Below, piece after piece: positions 1-7,613 of a DNA stretch of 17,896 nucleotides. Within the stretch, counting starts at the first letter, position 1; every line of letters starts with the position of its first letter. The DNA is taken from positions 1 to 17,896 of the forward strand of contig CALFPN010000122.1 of assembly GCA_937919015.1 (NCBI GenBank), read 5' to 3'. The notes beneath the pieces were generated by a model. The model saw only the letters and a list, made by a program, of their open reading frames with translations, made no database searches and was not told where the DNA came from. Both the position numbers and the translations under genes were made by a program. Source of the stretch: an uncultured Clostridia bacterium. Lineage in GTDB: Bacteria; Bacillota; Clostridia; Lachnospirales; Anaerotignaceae.

Positions 1-450
1 GAAGATGGGCAGTTTCTGACCACGAACCAGTGTATTCAGACCATCAATGGCAGATACGCCAGTCTGGATGAATTCCGCAGGGTAGATTCTTGCGGCAGGG
101 TTGATGGGCGCACCATTGATATCCAGTCTCTTTTCAGGGATGATTTCGGGACCGCCGTCCATGGGATTCCCCATACCGTCAAATACACGGCCCAGAATAT
201 CAGGGGATACGCCAAAGTCCAGACCTTTGCCCAAGAAACGGACTTTACTTTCCGCCAGGTTGATGCCTGTTGCAGATTCGAACAGCTGTACCAGAGCAGT
301 GTCGCCGTTTACTTCCAGAACCTTGCATTTTCTGATCTCGCCGCTTGCCAACTCGATTTCGCCCAGCTCGTCATAAGTGACACCTTCTACACCAGAAACA
401 ACCATCAGAGGGCCAGCTACTTCCTGAATGGAACGATATTCCTTAATCAT
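1..450 (-). CDS. ntpB: V-type ATP synthase subunit B, 5' part only
   Basis: This is the N-terminal 150 residues of the non-catalytic B subunit of the V1 head, which alternates with A subunits in the hexamer and contributes to the nucleotide sites. The reading begins MIKEYRSIQEVAGPLMVV, the usual beta-barrel start of B subunits, and continues through LDINGAPINPAARIYP and EFIQTGVSAIDGLNTLVRGQ, which are family hallmarks. The family is about 460 residues, so roughly two thirds lies beyond the left edge. The ATG at 450 overlaps the TGA of ntpA in an ATGA arrangement, which implies translational coupling; an AGGGGG-type ribosome site sits about 10 bases upstream, inside ntpA. The truncation is only the window edge. 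Subunit D would be expected next. Confidence 0.96.
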   Translation of the reverse strand, partial: MIKEYRSIQEVAGPLMVVSGVEGVTYDELGEIELASGEIRKCKVLEVNGDTALVQLFESATGINLAESKVRFLGKGLDFGVSPDILGRVFDGMGNPMDGGPEIIPEKRLDINGAPINPAARIYPAEFIQTGVSAIDGLNTLVRGQKLPIF

Positions 451-2222
451 ACTTCATCTGCCCCCTTTCTGATCAGTTCTGCTACTTCTTTTCTGATTTC
501 CTCTTCAATTTCATTGTAGCTCTTATCTACGTTTTCTTCTTCTATATATTTTGCACGACCGATACGTTCGATCACATCCATTTTAGAAATTTTCTGAATC
601 GTTATGCCCTGCTTGATGGCTTCGCCTGCTTCTTTATACAGTGTTAGGATGAGTTTCAGCATGCGGTACTGTTTATGCAGGGATGTATAGGTATCCACTT
701 CGTGGAAGGAGTTCTGATGCAGGAAGTCTTCACGGATAGAGCGAGAGATTTCCAGAATCAGTCTGTCACTATGGGACAGGGCATCCACGCCGACCAGCTG
801 TACGATTTCCTGCAGCTCTGCTTCTGTCTGCAAGAGACGCATGGCTTCTGTACGCTGGGCGGAGAAGTCTGCTTCTACGTTTTCGTCCGTCCATTTATCA
901 ACCTTTTCCTGATACAGGGAATAGCTTGTCAGCCAATTGATGGCGGGGAAATGACGTTTATATGCCAGAGAGGAATCCAGCCCCCAGAATACTTTTACGA
1001 TACGCAGTGTTGCCTGAGAAACAGGTTCGGAAATATCACCACCGGGAGGAGATACGGCACCGATAGCAGACAGTGTACCGATTCTGCCTTCTTTCCCCAG
1101 ACAAACTACACGGCCAGCTCTTTCATAGAACTGTGCCAGACGGGAGCCCAAATATGCAGGGTAACCTTCTTCACCGGGCATTTCTTCCAGACGACCGGAC
1201 ATTTCACGGAGAGCTTCTGCCCAACGAGATGTGGAGTCTGCCATCAGCGCAACGCTGTAGCCCATATCACGGAAGAATTCTGCGATAGTGATCCCTGTAT
1301 AGATAGATGCTTCACGGGCTGCTACGGGCATATCGGATGTATTTGCGATCAGAACGGTTCTCTGCATCAGGGACTGACCGGTACGAGGGTCAATCAATTC
1401 AGGGAATTCGTTCAGTACGTCTGTCATTTCGTTACCACGTTCCCCGCAGCCGATATAAACGACGATGTCGGCATCTGCCCATTTTGCAATCTGATGCTGT
1501 GTTACTGTTTTACCGGAACCGAAAGGGCCGGGAATAGCCGCAACACCGCCCTTTGTAATAGGGAAGAAGGTATCAATCACACGCTGGCCTGTAACCAGAG
1601 GCATATTGGGGGATTCTTTCGCTTTGTAAGGACGCTGACGGCGAACGGGCCACTTCTGCATCATTGTCACGTTCACATCGTTGCCCTTTTCATCTGTGAT
1701 CACTGCAACTGTTTCTTCTACAGTAAAATCGCCGATAAAGATTTCCTTGATCACACCTTTCAGACCATAGGGAACCATGATCTTACAGGTTACTACTGCA
1801 GTTTCCTCTACAATACCGATCACATCGCCGGCTTCTACCGCTTCGCCGGGCTGTTTTGTGGGTTCAAATTTCCATTTCTTTTCTCTGTCCAGAGAATGTA
1901 CTTCAACGCCTCTGTGGATGTTTGTACCGCTTGCTTCGTACAGTTTTTCCAGAGGACGCTGGATACCGTCATAGATCGTAGAGATCAGGCCGGGGCCCAG
2001 CTCTACGCTCATAGGCATACCAACGGAAACAACTTCCTCACCGGGACCAAGGCCCGCTGTTTCTTCATAAACCTGAATAGAGGCTCTGTCTCCGTGCATT
2101 TCAATGATTTCACCGATCAGATGCTTTTCGGATACACGAACCACGTCAAACATGTTGGCGTCTCTCATACCCTCAGCAATGACCAGTGGACCAGATACTT
2201 TTACGATGGTGCCTGTTGTCAT
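447..2222 (-). CDS. ntpA: V-type ATP synthase subunit A (catalytic)
   Basis: This is the catalytic subunit of the V1 head, which hydrolyses or makes ATP at the A/B interfaces. With the start chosen here it has 591 residues, close to the family norm of about 590. It shows the N-terminal beta barrel, the long insert typical of A subunits (about residues 110-190), the P-loop GPFGSGKT near residues 232-239, and the GCGERGNEM segment with the catalytic glutamate. An in-frame ATG at 2234 exists, but it lies directly on the AGGTGA ribosome site (2231-2236). The ATG at 2222 is 8 bases downstream of that site and is the better start. The stop overlaps the ntpB start by four bases; 25 bases separate it from the upstream subunit F gene. 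Confidence 0.97.
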   Translation of the reverse strand: MTTGTIVKVSGPLVIAEGMRDANMFDVVRVSEKHLIGEIIEMHGDRASIQVYEETAGLGPGEEVVSVGMPMSVELGPGLISTIYDGIQRPLEKLYEASGTNIHRGVEVHSLDREKKWKFEPTKQPGEAVEAGDVIGIVEETAVVTCKIMVPYGLKGVIKEIFIGDFTVEETVAVITDEKGNDVNVTMMQKWPVRRQRPYKAKESPNMPLVTGQRVIDTFFPITKGGVAAIPGPFGSGKTVTQHQIAKWADADIVVYIGCGERGNEMTDVLNEFPELIDPRTGQSLMQRTVLIANTSDMPVAAREASIYTGITIAEFFRDMGYSVALMADSTSRWAEALREMSGRLEEMPGEEGYPAYLGSRLAQFYERAGRVVCLGKEGRIGTLSAIGAVSPPGGDISEPVSQATLRIVKVFWGLDSSLAYKRHFPAINWLTSYSLYQEKVDKWTDENVEADFSAQRTEAMRLLQTEAELQEIVQLVGVDALSHSDRLILEISRSIREDFLHQNSFHEVDTYTSLHKQYRMLKLILTLYKEAGEAIKQGITIQKISKMDVIERIGRAKYIEEENVDKSYNEIEEEIRKEVAELIRKGADEV

Positions 2223-2247
2223 ATCTTCATTCACCTACAATCATTCA

Positions 2248-2565
2248 TTATTCATTAAACAAGATATCTGCGCCGATGGCACGTTTTGCCGATTCGCGCA
2301 CTTCATTCATACCCAGCCCCATGCTGCCGGAAATACCGGGAATAACAATAATGGCGGGCAGTTCCATATCCTTGTATTTTGCAATGGTTTCCTTTGCCTG
2401 CAGGCTGGCTTCTTCCGTAATATAGATAATGGCATATTCACGTTCTGCCAGTCTGTTAATGGTTTTTTTGATCTCATCTGCACTGTATGCAGGGAAAATA
2501 TCAATCCCCAGAGCAAGGAAGCCCATAACCGTGTCCTTGTCGCCAATGATACCAACTTTAGACAT
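2248..2565 (-). CDS. ntpG: V-type ATP synthase subunit F (NtpG/AtpF, central stalk)
   Basis: This small soluble protein of 105 residues sits on the rotating central stalk together with subunit D and is thought to modulate catalysis. It opens MSKVGIIGDKDTVMGFLALG, the typical start of subunit F with its Rossmann-like alternating strands and helices. It continues with the characteristic YAIIYITEE strand and the glycine-rich PGISGSMGLG segment. The length matches the family (about 100-105). Its start overlaps the end of ntpC by 8 bases, a sign of coupled translation, and ntpA follows. In E. hirae nomenclature this is NtpG; other species call it AtpF, so symbols differ between databases. Confidence 0.93.
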   Translation of the reverse strand: MSKVGIIGDKDTVMGFLALGIDIFPAYSADEIKKTINRLAEREYAIIYITEEASLQAKETIAKYKDMELPAIIVIPGISGSMGLGMNEVRESAKRAIGADILFNE

Positions 2566-3532
2566 ACGCTTCTCTCACCCTTTCCTTAATCGTTTCCGGA
2601 TCAATATCCCGCAGTTTACAGGTCATGATGATTCGTACACATTTCGCCTCTGTTTCCTTTGCCAGAATATAAGCGGCAACGGGTTCAGGGGTCAGTGTCT
2701 TATATTTTGCATCTTTAATATATTTCATCAGATAATCATCGCAGGCTTTTTCAAAAACTGTGAAGCCCTGTGGCATATAGGTATCACATAGAGATCCATA
2801 GGAAGTTTCCTTCATCACCTGAATCACATCATTTTTGAATGCTCTGATGAGAAATTCTGCGGGCAGCTCGCCGCCGGGAACGATGCTTTCTTCCAGTTCT
2901 TCCTGACTGCGTTCCAGTCTCCAGCAACGCAGCAGGGTTTTCAGATTTGTCACATCAGCCAGCTTACGCACATATTTGGAGACATATGCATTCCCCAATT
3001 TCTGTGCCGATTCAGACATGACCTGAAAGCATGCTCTGTCCAGAACAGTATCGATGTAGCGGGCATTTTTTGTCTTCGCATACATTTCGATGGCTTCCTG
3101 CACTGCATCTGCCTTGATATTGGGCAGCTCCATATAGTTTCTGTCTCGGAAGTGCTTCTGCAGATCATCCAGAGGGATAGAACCACCCTGAATCAGATAT
3201 TTTTTACCATTCACCTTAGAAATTTCTTCCTTGATCAGAACCTTGATATTATGATAGTCATTCTTGAATCTGAAAATATCCATAAACGTTTCGGAAGGGA
3301 TCAGCTTACCAACTGCCTGATATTCCTCTTCCAGATGATTCTGGATCATTTTTTCAAAGTCATGAATGTCATCAATCTCTGTTTTACCGTAGTCTGTTTC
3401 ACACAGAATGCGAATGGCTTCCACTGCATCCTTGGCATCTGCCATCTGCATCAGTTTCTGCTTTGTCAGCAGTTTGTTTTCCATGGAACGGATACTGGCC
3501 ACGGCGAAAGGGTAAATCTTGTTTTTAGCCAT
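2558..3532 (-). CDS. ntpC: V-type ATP synthase subunit C (d-type, central stalk)
   Basis: This 324-residue subunit caps the membrane rotor ring and is the socket for the D/F stalk, so it joins V1 to Vo. The sequence starts MAKNKIYPFAVASIRSME, the recognisable start of bacterial and archaeal C subunits, and is almost all helical. It has no signal peptide and no membrane span. The recurring charged helices, such as the FRFKNDYHNIKVLI stretch near residue 90, match the family, whose usual length is about 330. A clear AAGGAGGGG ribosome site precedes the ATG. It lies between ntpE (13 bases upstream) and subunit F (8-base overlap), the canonical operon position. Confidence 0.94.
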   Translation of the reverse strand: MAKNKIYPFAVASIRSMENKLLTKQKLMQMADAKDAVEAIRILCETDYGKTEIDDIHDFEKMIQNHLEEEYQAVGKLIPSETFMDIFRFKNDYHNIKVLIKEEISKVNGKKYLIQGGSIPLDDLQKHFRDRNYMELPNIKADAVQEAIEMYAKTKNARYIDTVLDRACFQVMSESAQKLGNAYVSKYVRKLADVTNLKTLLRCWRLERSQEELEESIVPGGELPAEFLIRAFKNDVIQVMKETSYGSLCDTYMPQGFTVFEKACDDYLMKYIKDAKYKTLTPEPVAAYILAKETEAKCVRIIMTCKLRDIDPETIKERVREAYV

Positions 3533-3545
3533 GCTCTACCCCTCC

Positions 3546-4106
3546 TTAGAATAAGATTTCTGCTGCTGTCTGGCGGATCGCTTCTTTTTCTACAGTAATG
3601 ATAGATTCAAAAGAATAGTTATATTCGATATCTCCGTTTTTCACGATAAAGCCGCCCTTGATATCGGCTGTTTTTTCAGAAAGCACAAAGCCCTTTTCCC
3701 GCACCACATCAGCCAGTCTGGCCGCATCTTTTTTGGAAACAATGACTTCTGTACCCAAAGATTTATCCAGTCTGGAAAGCATGCCGCCAATCACTTTAGC
3801 ATATTCTGCATCTTCCATGGAAACCAGTCTTCGTTCCGCTTCCGCAATGACTTCAGCCAGAATTTCCTGCTTTGTTTCCAGAATGGCTTTTTTCGCCTGC
3901 ATATCCGCTGCGGAAATTTCTTTAGATCTCACTCTGTCCGCTTCGGAATTGGTGTCCCTATCCATCTGATCCAGCTGTCTCTGCGCTCTACCTTTTGCAG
4001 TTTTCAGCAGCGCATCCACTTCCTTCTGTGCCTGAGAAATAGTCACACTCGCAATTTTCTCTGCATCGGAAATGATTTTATCAATAATGATCTTGCCGTC
4101 ATTCAT
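3546..4106 (-). CDS. ntpE: V-type ATP synthase subunit E (peripheral stalk)
   Basis: This 186-residue protein is one half of the peripheral stalk, the stator that holds the A/B head against rotation, and pairs with the G/H-type subunit encoded at the operon's start. The first 110 residues form a long charged, alanine-rich helix (for example IIDKIISDAEKIASVTISQA), as expected for the stalk coiled coil. The remaining 75 or so form the compact C-terminal domain that contacts the head, including DIKGGFIVKNGDIEYNYSFE. Length agrees with the family (about 185-200). The ribosome site GGAGGAG lies just upstream and could fold into a small hairpin (described separately). Its neighbours are ntpK upstream and ntpC downstream. 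Confidence 0.93.
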   Translation of the reverse strand: MNDGKIIIDKIISDAEKIASVTISQAQKEVDALLKTAKGRAQRQLDQMDRDTNSEADRVRSKEISAADMQAKKAILETKQEILAEVIAEAERRLVSMEDAEYAKVIGGMLSRLDKSLGTEVIVSKKDAARLADVVREKGFVLSEKTADIKGGFIVKNGDIEYNYSFESIITVEKEAIRQTAAEILF

Positions 4107-4119
4107 AGGAGTTTCTCCT
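4107..4119 (-). promoter_or_regulatory. Small hairpin covering the ntpE ribosome site
   Basis: On the transcript the sequence AGGAGAAACTCCT directly precedes the ntpE ATG. The five-base arms AGGAG and CTCCT can pair around an AAA loop and would hide part of the Shine-Dalgarno sequence. A second overlapping GGAG lies just 5', so translation need not be blocked. The pairing is seen in the sequence; any role in setting E-subunit output relative to K is inference. Confidence 0.35.
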
Positions 4120-4139
4120 CCTTTTTCCTTAGTTTCAAA

Positions 4140-4625
4140 TTACAGCTGAATGCTGTTCAGCATCAGGAAGGAAATCAGCAGAGCCAGTACGGCATATGTT
4201 TCTACCATCGCTGCAAACAGCATACCTTTTGCCATTTCGCTGGGTTTCTTACCGATCAGCATAATACCGGAAGCTGCCGCTTTGCCCTGTGCATAACCGG
4301 AGAAAATACCAACCAGACCAATGGGAACAGATGCCGCAAAAATGGAAGCCCCCTGCGCTACTGTCAGATCCACCATACCATCGCCGCCCAGCATACCGAC
4401 TTTAACCAGTACGATGAAGGCGATCAACAGACCATAGATCCCCTGTGTACCGGGCAGTGCCTGCATCAGCAGAACCTGACCAAATTTGTTAGGATCTTCA
4501 GAAACTACGCCGGCAGCTGCTTCACCGGCAACACCAACGCCCAGCGCGGAACCAATCCCAGCCAGTGCTGCTGTCGCTGCGCCCAATAATGCCAAAAATT
4601 CACCACTGAATAAACTTTCTACCAT
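4140..4625 (-). CDS. ntpK: V-type ATP synthase subunit K, duplicated proteolipid (Na+-type)
   Basis: This is the rotor-ring proteolipid that carries the ion through the membrane. It has 161 residues and four hydrophobic helices, so it is the fused double-hairpin form, not the 8 kDa form. In E. hirae NtpK, sodium is held by L61, T64, Q65, Q110 and E139. The corresponding positions here are L57, T60 and Q61 in ALPGTQGIYG, Q113 in GYAQGKAAASG, and E142 in AAMVETYA. All five ligands are present, which supports sodium as the coupling ion. The first hairpin has no membrane carboxylate, so there is one ion site per four helices, as in E. hirae. The ATG follows a strong AAGGAGGAG site, 15 bases after ntpI. 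Confidence 0.96.
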   Translation of the reverse strand: MVESLFSGEFLALLGAATAALAGIGSALGVGVAGEAAAGVVSEDPNKFGQVLLMQALPGTQGIYGLLIAFIVLVKVGMLGGDGMVDLTVAQGASIFAASVPIGLVGIFSGYAQGKAAASGIMLIGKKPSEMAKGMLFAAMVETYAVLALLISFLMLNSIQL

Positions 4626-4640
4626 AATTGATTCTCCTCC

Positions 4641-6635
4641 TTATTTATCTTGATCTTTCACGATCTTGACATATTTTGTTTTTCTTGTAAAAGGACGGAA
4701 CTCTCTGCCGCCGCCTGTATAAAACTTACCGAAGAATTCTACATACTGCAATCTGCAGGAATGTACGAATGCGCCCAGCGCATTGATCGCCAGATTGAAG
4801 ATCGTACCAAACACCAAAGCCACAATCAGGATGACTGCGCCAAGAACGCCGCCGCCTGCCAGGGAACCAAGGGTATTGATAACCTGCGCAACAACACCGG
4901 TTGCCAGCCCCAATGCCAGCAGTCTGGAGTAGGAAAGGATATCAGACAGGTAACTGGTGATGCCGTAAAGAGCCCCCAGACCTCCTGTAATCTTGCCGAT
5001 GATCCCTTTTTTCTTTCTGCCGCCGGTTGCAAAAATGCCGACTGCACCAACGATGGACATGATCTTGCCAATTGTTGTCAGAGCAGGTGCTACGCTGCCG
5101 CCTACCGCAAACAGAACCAGACCAATCAGCAGAACATACCACAAAATGATATCACAGATGGCATCCACTGCCTGACCATCTCTGAAATACATATACGCCT
5201 GTACGCCCATACCGATGAACAGATGGATCGCCCCCAGAATCAGGGAGAAAATCAACAGTCGCATTGGTTCTTCCAGAGGGTTGAACCAGATGGGCTTGAT
5301 GGTAAATTCCTTACCCATGAGCGTATCCGCCGCCACGGTAAAGAAGTTGCCAAACCAACCGCCAAACAATGCCCCCCAGATAAATGTGGAAATCCCACAG
5401 TAGAAGAACATTTTGAACATCTTATAAATAGTACCTTCGGGTTTATATTTCTTCAGCACGAAGAAGCACAGTGCGGACAGGATGATACCATAAGCCGCAT
5501 CAGACAGCATCATACCAAAGAAGATGAAATAGAAGGGTGCCAGAATGGCGGTCGGGTCGATATCCTTTCTGGACGGCAGACTGTACATATTCGTTACTGC
5601 CTCGAAAGGTGTCGCCACACTGCTGTTATGCAGCAGCACCGGCACTTCTTCCTCTGCGTCAGGAACCTGAATATCATAATAGAATTCATATCTCTGCAAC
5701 AGCTCTTCGACCTCAGCCTGTGCCCTTGCAGGCATCCAGCCGTCGAAGTAAAACACGGTATCCGTGCTCAGCATTTCCCCTACGATCCTTGCACGGTCTC
5801 TTTGCGTTACCAGAAGGTCATAAAGGAATTCAATATCTTTTCGTGCAACGGAAAGTTCCGCCAGCACTTTTTCATTCTCAGCGATCGATGTTTCGATCGC
5901 TTCAATTCTTGCTTCATAATGATGGATCGCTTCTGTAGGTGTCCCCTTCTGATCTGCCATGGAAATCGCAGAAAAACTGAACGGGCGCAGTGCTTCATAT
6001 AAAGCATCTTTTTCTTCCTTCAAAACAATGATAGAAAAATATTTCTGCTGCTTATCCGCTCCCACTTCCTGCACAAGGGCAGAAGGTGCACTTTCCGTTA
6101 CAGCTGTCATCAGCTGTCCGGACTGGACTTTTGCCCCTGTCACCCCATGGATCACAGAAACATATTCCGTTTCATTCAATTCCAGCGGAATATCCAGTTT
6201 TACCCACGGCTGAAGCCCTGTGATCTGAGAACGCAGATGATTGATTTCTGCCTTGCCGTCATTGATCACTTTATAAGCGGCAATGGCCTTATCCATATTG
6301 CGTTCCGTATCCGTTCTGACCTTATTCATATAGGAAATAAACGCTTCCCTGCCCATTTCCTTTCTGGTGATGAGCAAAGGCTTCTTTGCCGGGTCATACT
6401 TTGCAATGGCTTCCAGAGCCGTACTGACACGAATAATATCCCCTTCCAGACGCGAAACATCAGCACTGTTACTGGTTCGGAAAATATCTGGCAGCCAATC
6501 CGCATCTTCATCGCTGATGATACCGTCCTGAGAGTTGATTTCCACAACACCCAGATGCATCAGTTCATAGATAAAGGGGGCTCTGCCGCTGTTCAGACCA
6601 ATGACAGTAAGTTTCCGCATCTCAACAGCTGCCAT
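4641..6635 (-). CDS. ntpI: V-type ATP synthase subunit I (a-type membrane stator)
   Basis: This is the large membrane stator that forms the ion half-channels beside the proteolipid ring. It has 664 residues, the usual size. Residues 1 to about 340 form the soluble arm with coiled-coil stretches; from about 364 onward there are roughly seven hydrophobic spans. The essential arginine that faces the rotor carboxylate is R571 in ILSYSRLLALGLA. The conserved end HSCRLQYVEFFGKFYTGGG is also intact, with H625 and R628. The ATG at 6635 overlaps the upstream gene by 14 bases and has GGGAG only 3 bases before it. The in-frame ATG at 6620, one base after the upstream stop, is a possible alternative that removes five residues. 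Confidence 0.96.
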   Translation of the reverse strand: MAAVEMRKLTVIGLNSGRAPFIYELMHLGVVEINSQDGIISDEDADWLPDIFRTSNSADVSRLEGDIIRVSTALEAIAKYDPAKKPLLITRKEMGREAFISYMNKVRTDTERNMDKAIAAYKVINDGKAEINHLRSQITGLQPWVKLDIPLELNETEYVSVIHGVTGAKVQSGQLMTAVTESAPSALVQEVGADKQQKYFSIIVLKEEKDALYEALRPFSFSAISMADQKGTPTEAIHHYEARIEAIETSIAENEKVLAELSVARKDIEFLYDLLVTQRDRARIVGEMLSTDTVFYFDGWMPARAQAEVEELLQRYEFYYDIQVPDAEEEVPVLLHNSSVATPFEAVTNMYSLPSRKDIDPTAILAPFYFIFFGMMLSDAAYGIILSALCFFVLKKYKPEGTIYKMFKMFFYCGISTFIWGALFGGWFGNFFTVAADTLMGKEFTIKPIWFNPLEEPMRLLIFSLILGAIHLFIGMGVQAYMYFRDGQAVDAICDIILWYVLLIGLVLFAVGGSVAPALTTIGKIMSIVGAVGIFATGGRKKKGIIGKITGGLGALYGITSYLSDILSYSRLLALGLATGVVAQVINTLGSLAGGGVLGAVILIVALVFGTIFNLAINALGAFVHSCRLQYVEFFGKFYTGGGREFRPFTRKTKYVKIVKDQDK

Positions 6636-6948
6636 ACTCTCCCACGACCTTTCCGATCACCGCTTTTACGGCTTCCTCTTTTTTTAACGCAGCCTGTTCT
6701 CTGATCTTGGAACAGTTTTCTTCTGCTTCTTTTGCAATCTTTCGGATCACCTCACGGCTTTCCTCTACAGCTGCTTCAACGGCTTCCTGCAGTTCTTTTT
6801 TCCCTTGCAGTTTTGCCTCTTCAAGCAGAGATTCCTGCTGTTTCAGGGCTTCGGCCTTCATCTGTTCAGCCTGCACCACAGCCTGCTTTTTGATTTCCGC
6901 AGCACGGGCTTCCGCCTCTACGATGCTTTTCAGGATCTCATAAGCCAT
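6622..6948 (-). CDS. V-type ATP synthase peripheral stalk subunit (G/H-like, E. hirae NtpF position)
   Basis: This 108-residue protein is nearly one continuous charged helix rich in Ala, Glu, Lys and Gln (for example EAEARAAEIKKQAVVQAEQM), the pattern of the stalk subunit that pairs with subunit E as a coiled coil. It is first in the operon, directly before ntpI, the place taken by subunit G or H in Thermus, E. hirae and archaeal clusters. The start is the ATG at 6948 (MAYEILKSIVEAEA), preceded by AGAGGTG at a good distance. A longer reading to 7002 would begin with TTG and has no ribosome site. The assignment rests on composition and position, because this family is poorly conserved. Confidence 0.85.
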   Translation of the reverse strand: MAYEILKSIVEAEARAAEIKKQAVVQAEQMKAEALKQQESLLEEAKLQGKKELQEAVEAAVEESREVIRKIAKEAEENCSKIREQAALKKEEAVKAVIGKVVGEYGSC

Positions 6949-7011
6949 TCTACTCACCTCTCTTGCTGCATTTTTTTGTTGAACAAATTGCACAGGTGTC
7001 AAATATTTGAT

Positions 7012-7041
7012 CGTCAGAACTGTCTTGTTAAAGTTCTAACG
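7012..7041 (-). promoter_or_regulatory. Stem-loop in the V-ATPase operon leader
   Basis: On the transcript CGTTAGAAC (7041-7033) can pair with GTTCTGACG (7020-7012) around a 12-base loop, giving nine pairs with one G-U. It starts about 64 bases upstream of the first ATG. No U-tract follows, so it is not a typical terminator. I do not recognise it as a known leader class. Confidence 0.45.
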
Positions 7042-7149
7042 CTTATATTTTTTATCAAAAAATAATCATTTGCTCCTGTCTGCCTGTTCTTTTTCCCACA
7101 AAGTTTCTTCATGGTTTATATTTTTCTGGAAAAACACTAATTTTCCAAC

Positions 7150-7175
7150 GGTATGTACGAAATCTAAAACATACC
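7150..7175 (-). promoter_or_regulatory. Inverted repeat just downstream of the ntp transcription start
   Basis: The arms GGTATGT (7150-7156) and ACATACC (7169-7175) are perfect 7-base complements separated by 12 bases. The nearer arm begins about 3 bases after the start site predicted from the promoter at 7185-7213. That position suits either a repressor operator or a 5'-end stem-loop protecting the transcript. Which, if either, is inference. Confidence 0.4.
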
Positions 7176-7184
7176 TCACTATAG

Positions 7185-7213
7185 ATAATACGGGATTTAT
7201 GCAGTATTGTCAA
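7185..7213 (-). promoter_or_regulatory. Predicted sigma-A promoter of the V-ATPase operon
   Basis: On the minus strand there is a perfect -35 TTGACA (7213-7208), a 17-base spacer, and a -10 TATTAT (7190-7185) with one mismatch to TATAAT. Transcription would begin near 7178, leaving a leader of about 230 bases before the first ATG at 6948. It is the strongest housekeeping promoter match I found in the window. Confidence 0.8.
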
Positions 7214-7564
7214 TAATCCCTTCCTTTATCCTATTTTTCATGTTTCATTTGCTCACCCAACCTTCTTTGTTAAAAATCCGTCATATCTTTTTTGCATAAA
7301 CAGCAGTTTTTACCATAATTCCAAGGTTTTATCGCATTATTTCGCACGCAAGCCATTTGGACACAAATATTTGGTTTGTTCTTTTTTTCGCTAAAATTAT
7401 ACAAAATAGACAAAATCAAGAATACATTTTTCTTTATGTTTCCCAAAAGGAAATTTGTCTTTCCACTGAAGTATACTTTCATCACTGAAAAATGATTCAT
7501 TCTTTCTGCAAAAATCGTATTTTTATGCCTCAAATCCTCTCCTGATTTTCACCCATTATACAAA
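7214..7564 (-). other. AT-rich gene-poor stretch upstream of the ntp promoter
   Basis: This roughly 350-base stretch is markedly richer in A and T than the genes on either side. It contains one 87-codon minus-strand frame (7533-7270) that needs a TTG start and matches nothing I recognise; I do not call it a gene. A 13-base direct repeat, ATTATACAAAATA, occurs at 7396-7408 and overlaps the right edge at 7555-7567. I see no RNA gene. Confidence 0.5.
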
Positions 7565-7567
7565 ATA

Positions 7568-7600
7568 AATAAAAAAAGATGATGTTGCAAAAACATCACC
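7568..7600 (-). terminator. Rho-independent terminator of the methyltransferase-hslO-Nudix operon
   Basis: On the transcript GGTGATGTT pairs with AACATCATC (nine pairs, one G-U) around a five-base loop and is followed by seven U residues and further U-rich sequence. It lies 13 bases beyond the stop of the Nudix gene, the last gene of that operon. Confidence 0.88.
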
Positions 7601-7613
7601 TTTTCAATCATTT

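Noticed and set aside
675..2258. A 527-codon plus-strand open frame opposite ntpA
   Set aside because: It is the antisense of a certain, highly conserved gene. Its translation is rich in Cys, His and Phe with no recognisable domain, and it lacks a good ribosome site.
6622..7002. Longer version of the first V-ATPase gene starting at 7002
   Set aside because: The start would be TTG without a ribosome site, whereas the ATG at 6948 follows AGAGGTG and gives the expected stalk-subunit length.
6976..7004. A second TTGACA on the minus strand as an internal ntp promoter
   Set aside because: The hexamer at about 17 bases downstream is ACAAAA, a poor -10, and the promoter at 7185-7213 is far better.
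7014..7112. A 32-codon upstream frame (MKKLCGKKNRQTG...) in the ntp leader
   Set aside because: There is no Shine-Dalgarno sequence before its ATG and no recognisable attenuation peptide pattern, so I treat it as chance.
7270..7533. An 87-codon minus-strand frame with a Cys-rich end (NCCLCKK)
   Set aside because: It needs a TTG start only a few bases after an AGGAGAGG stretch, lies in AT-rich intergenic sequence where chance frames of AAA/TTT codons are common, and has no recognisable domain. It could be revived by conservation data.
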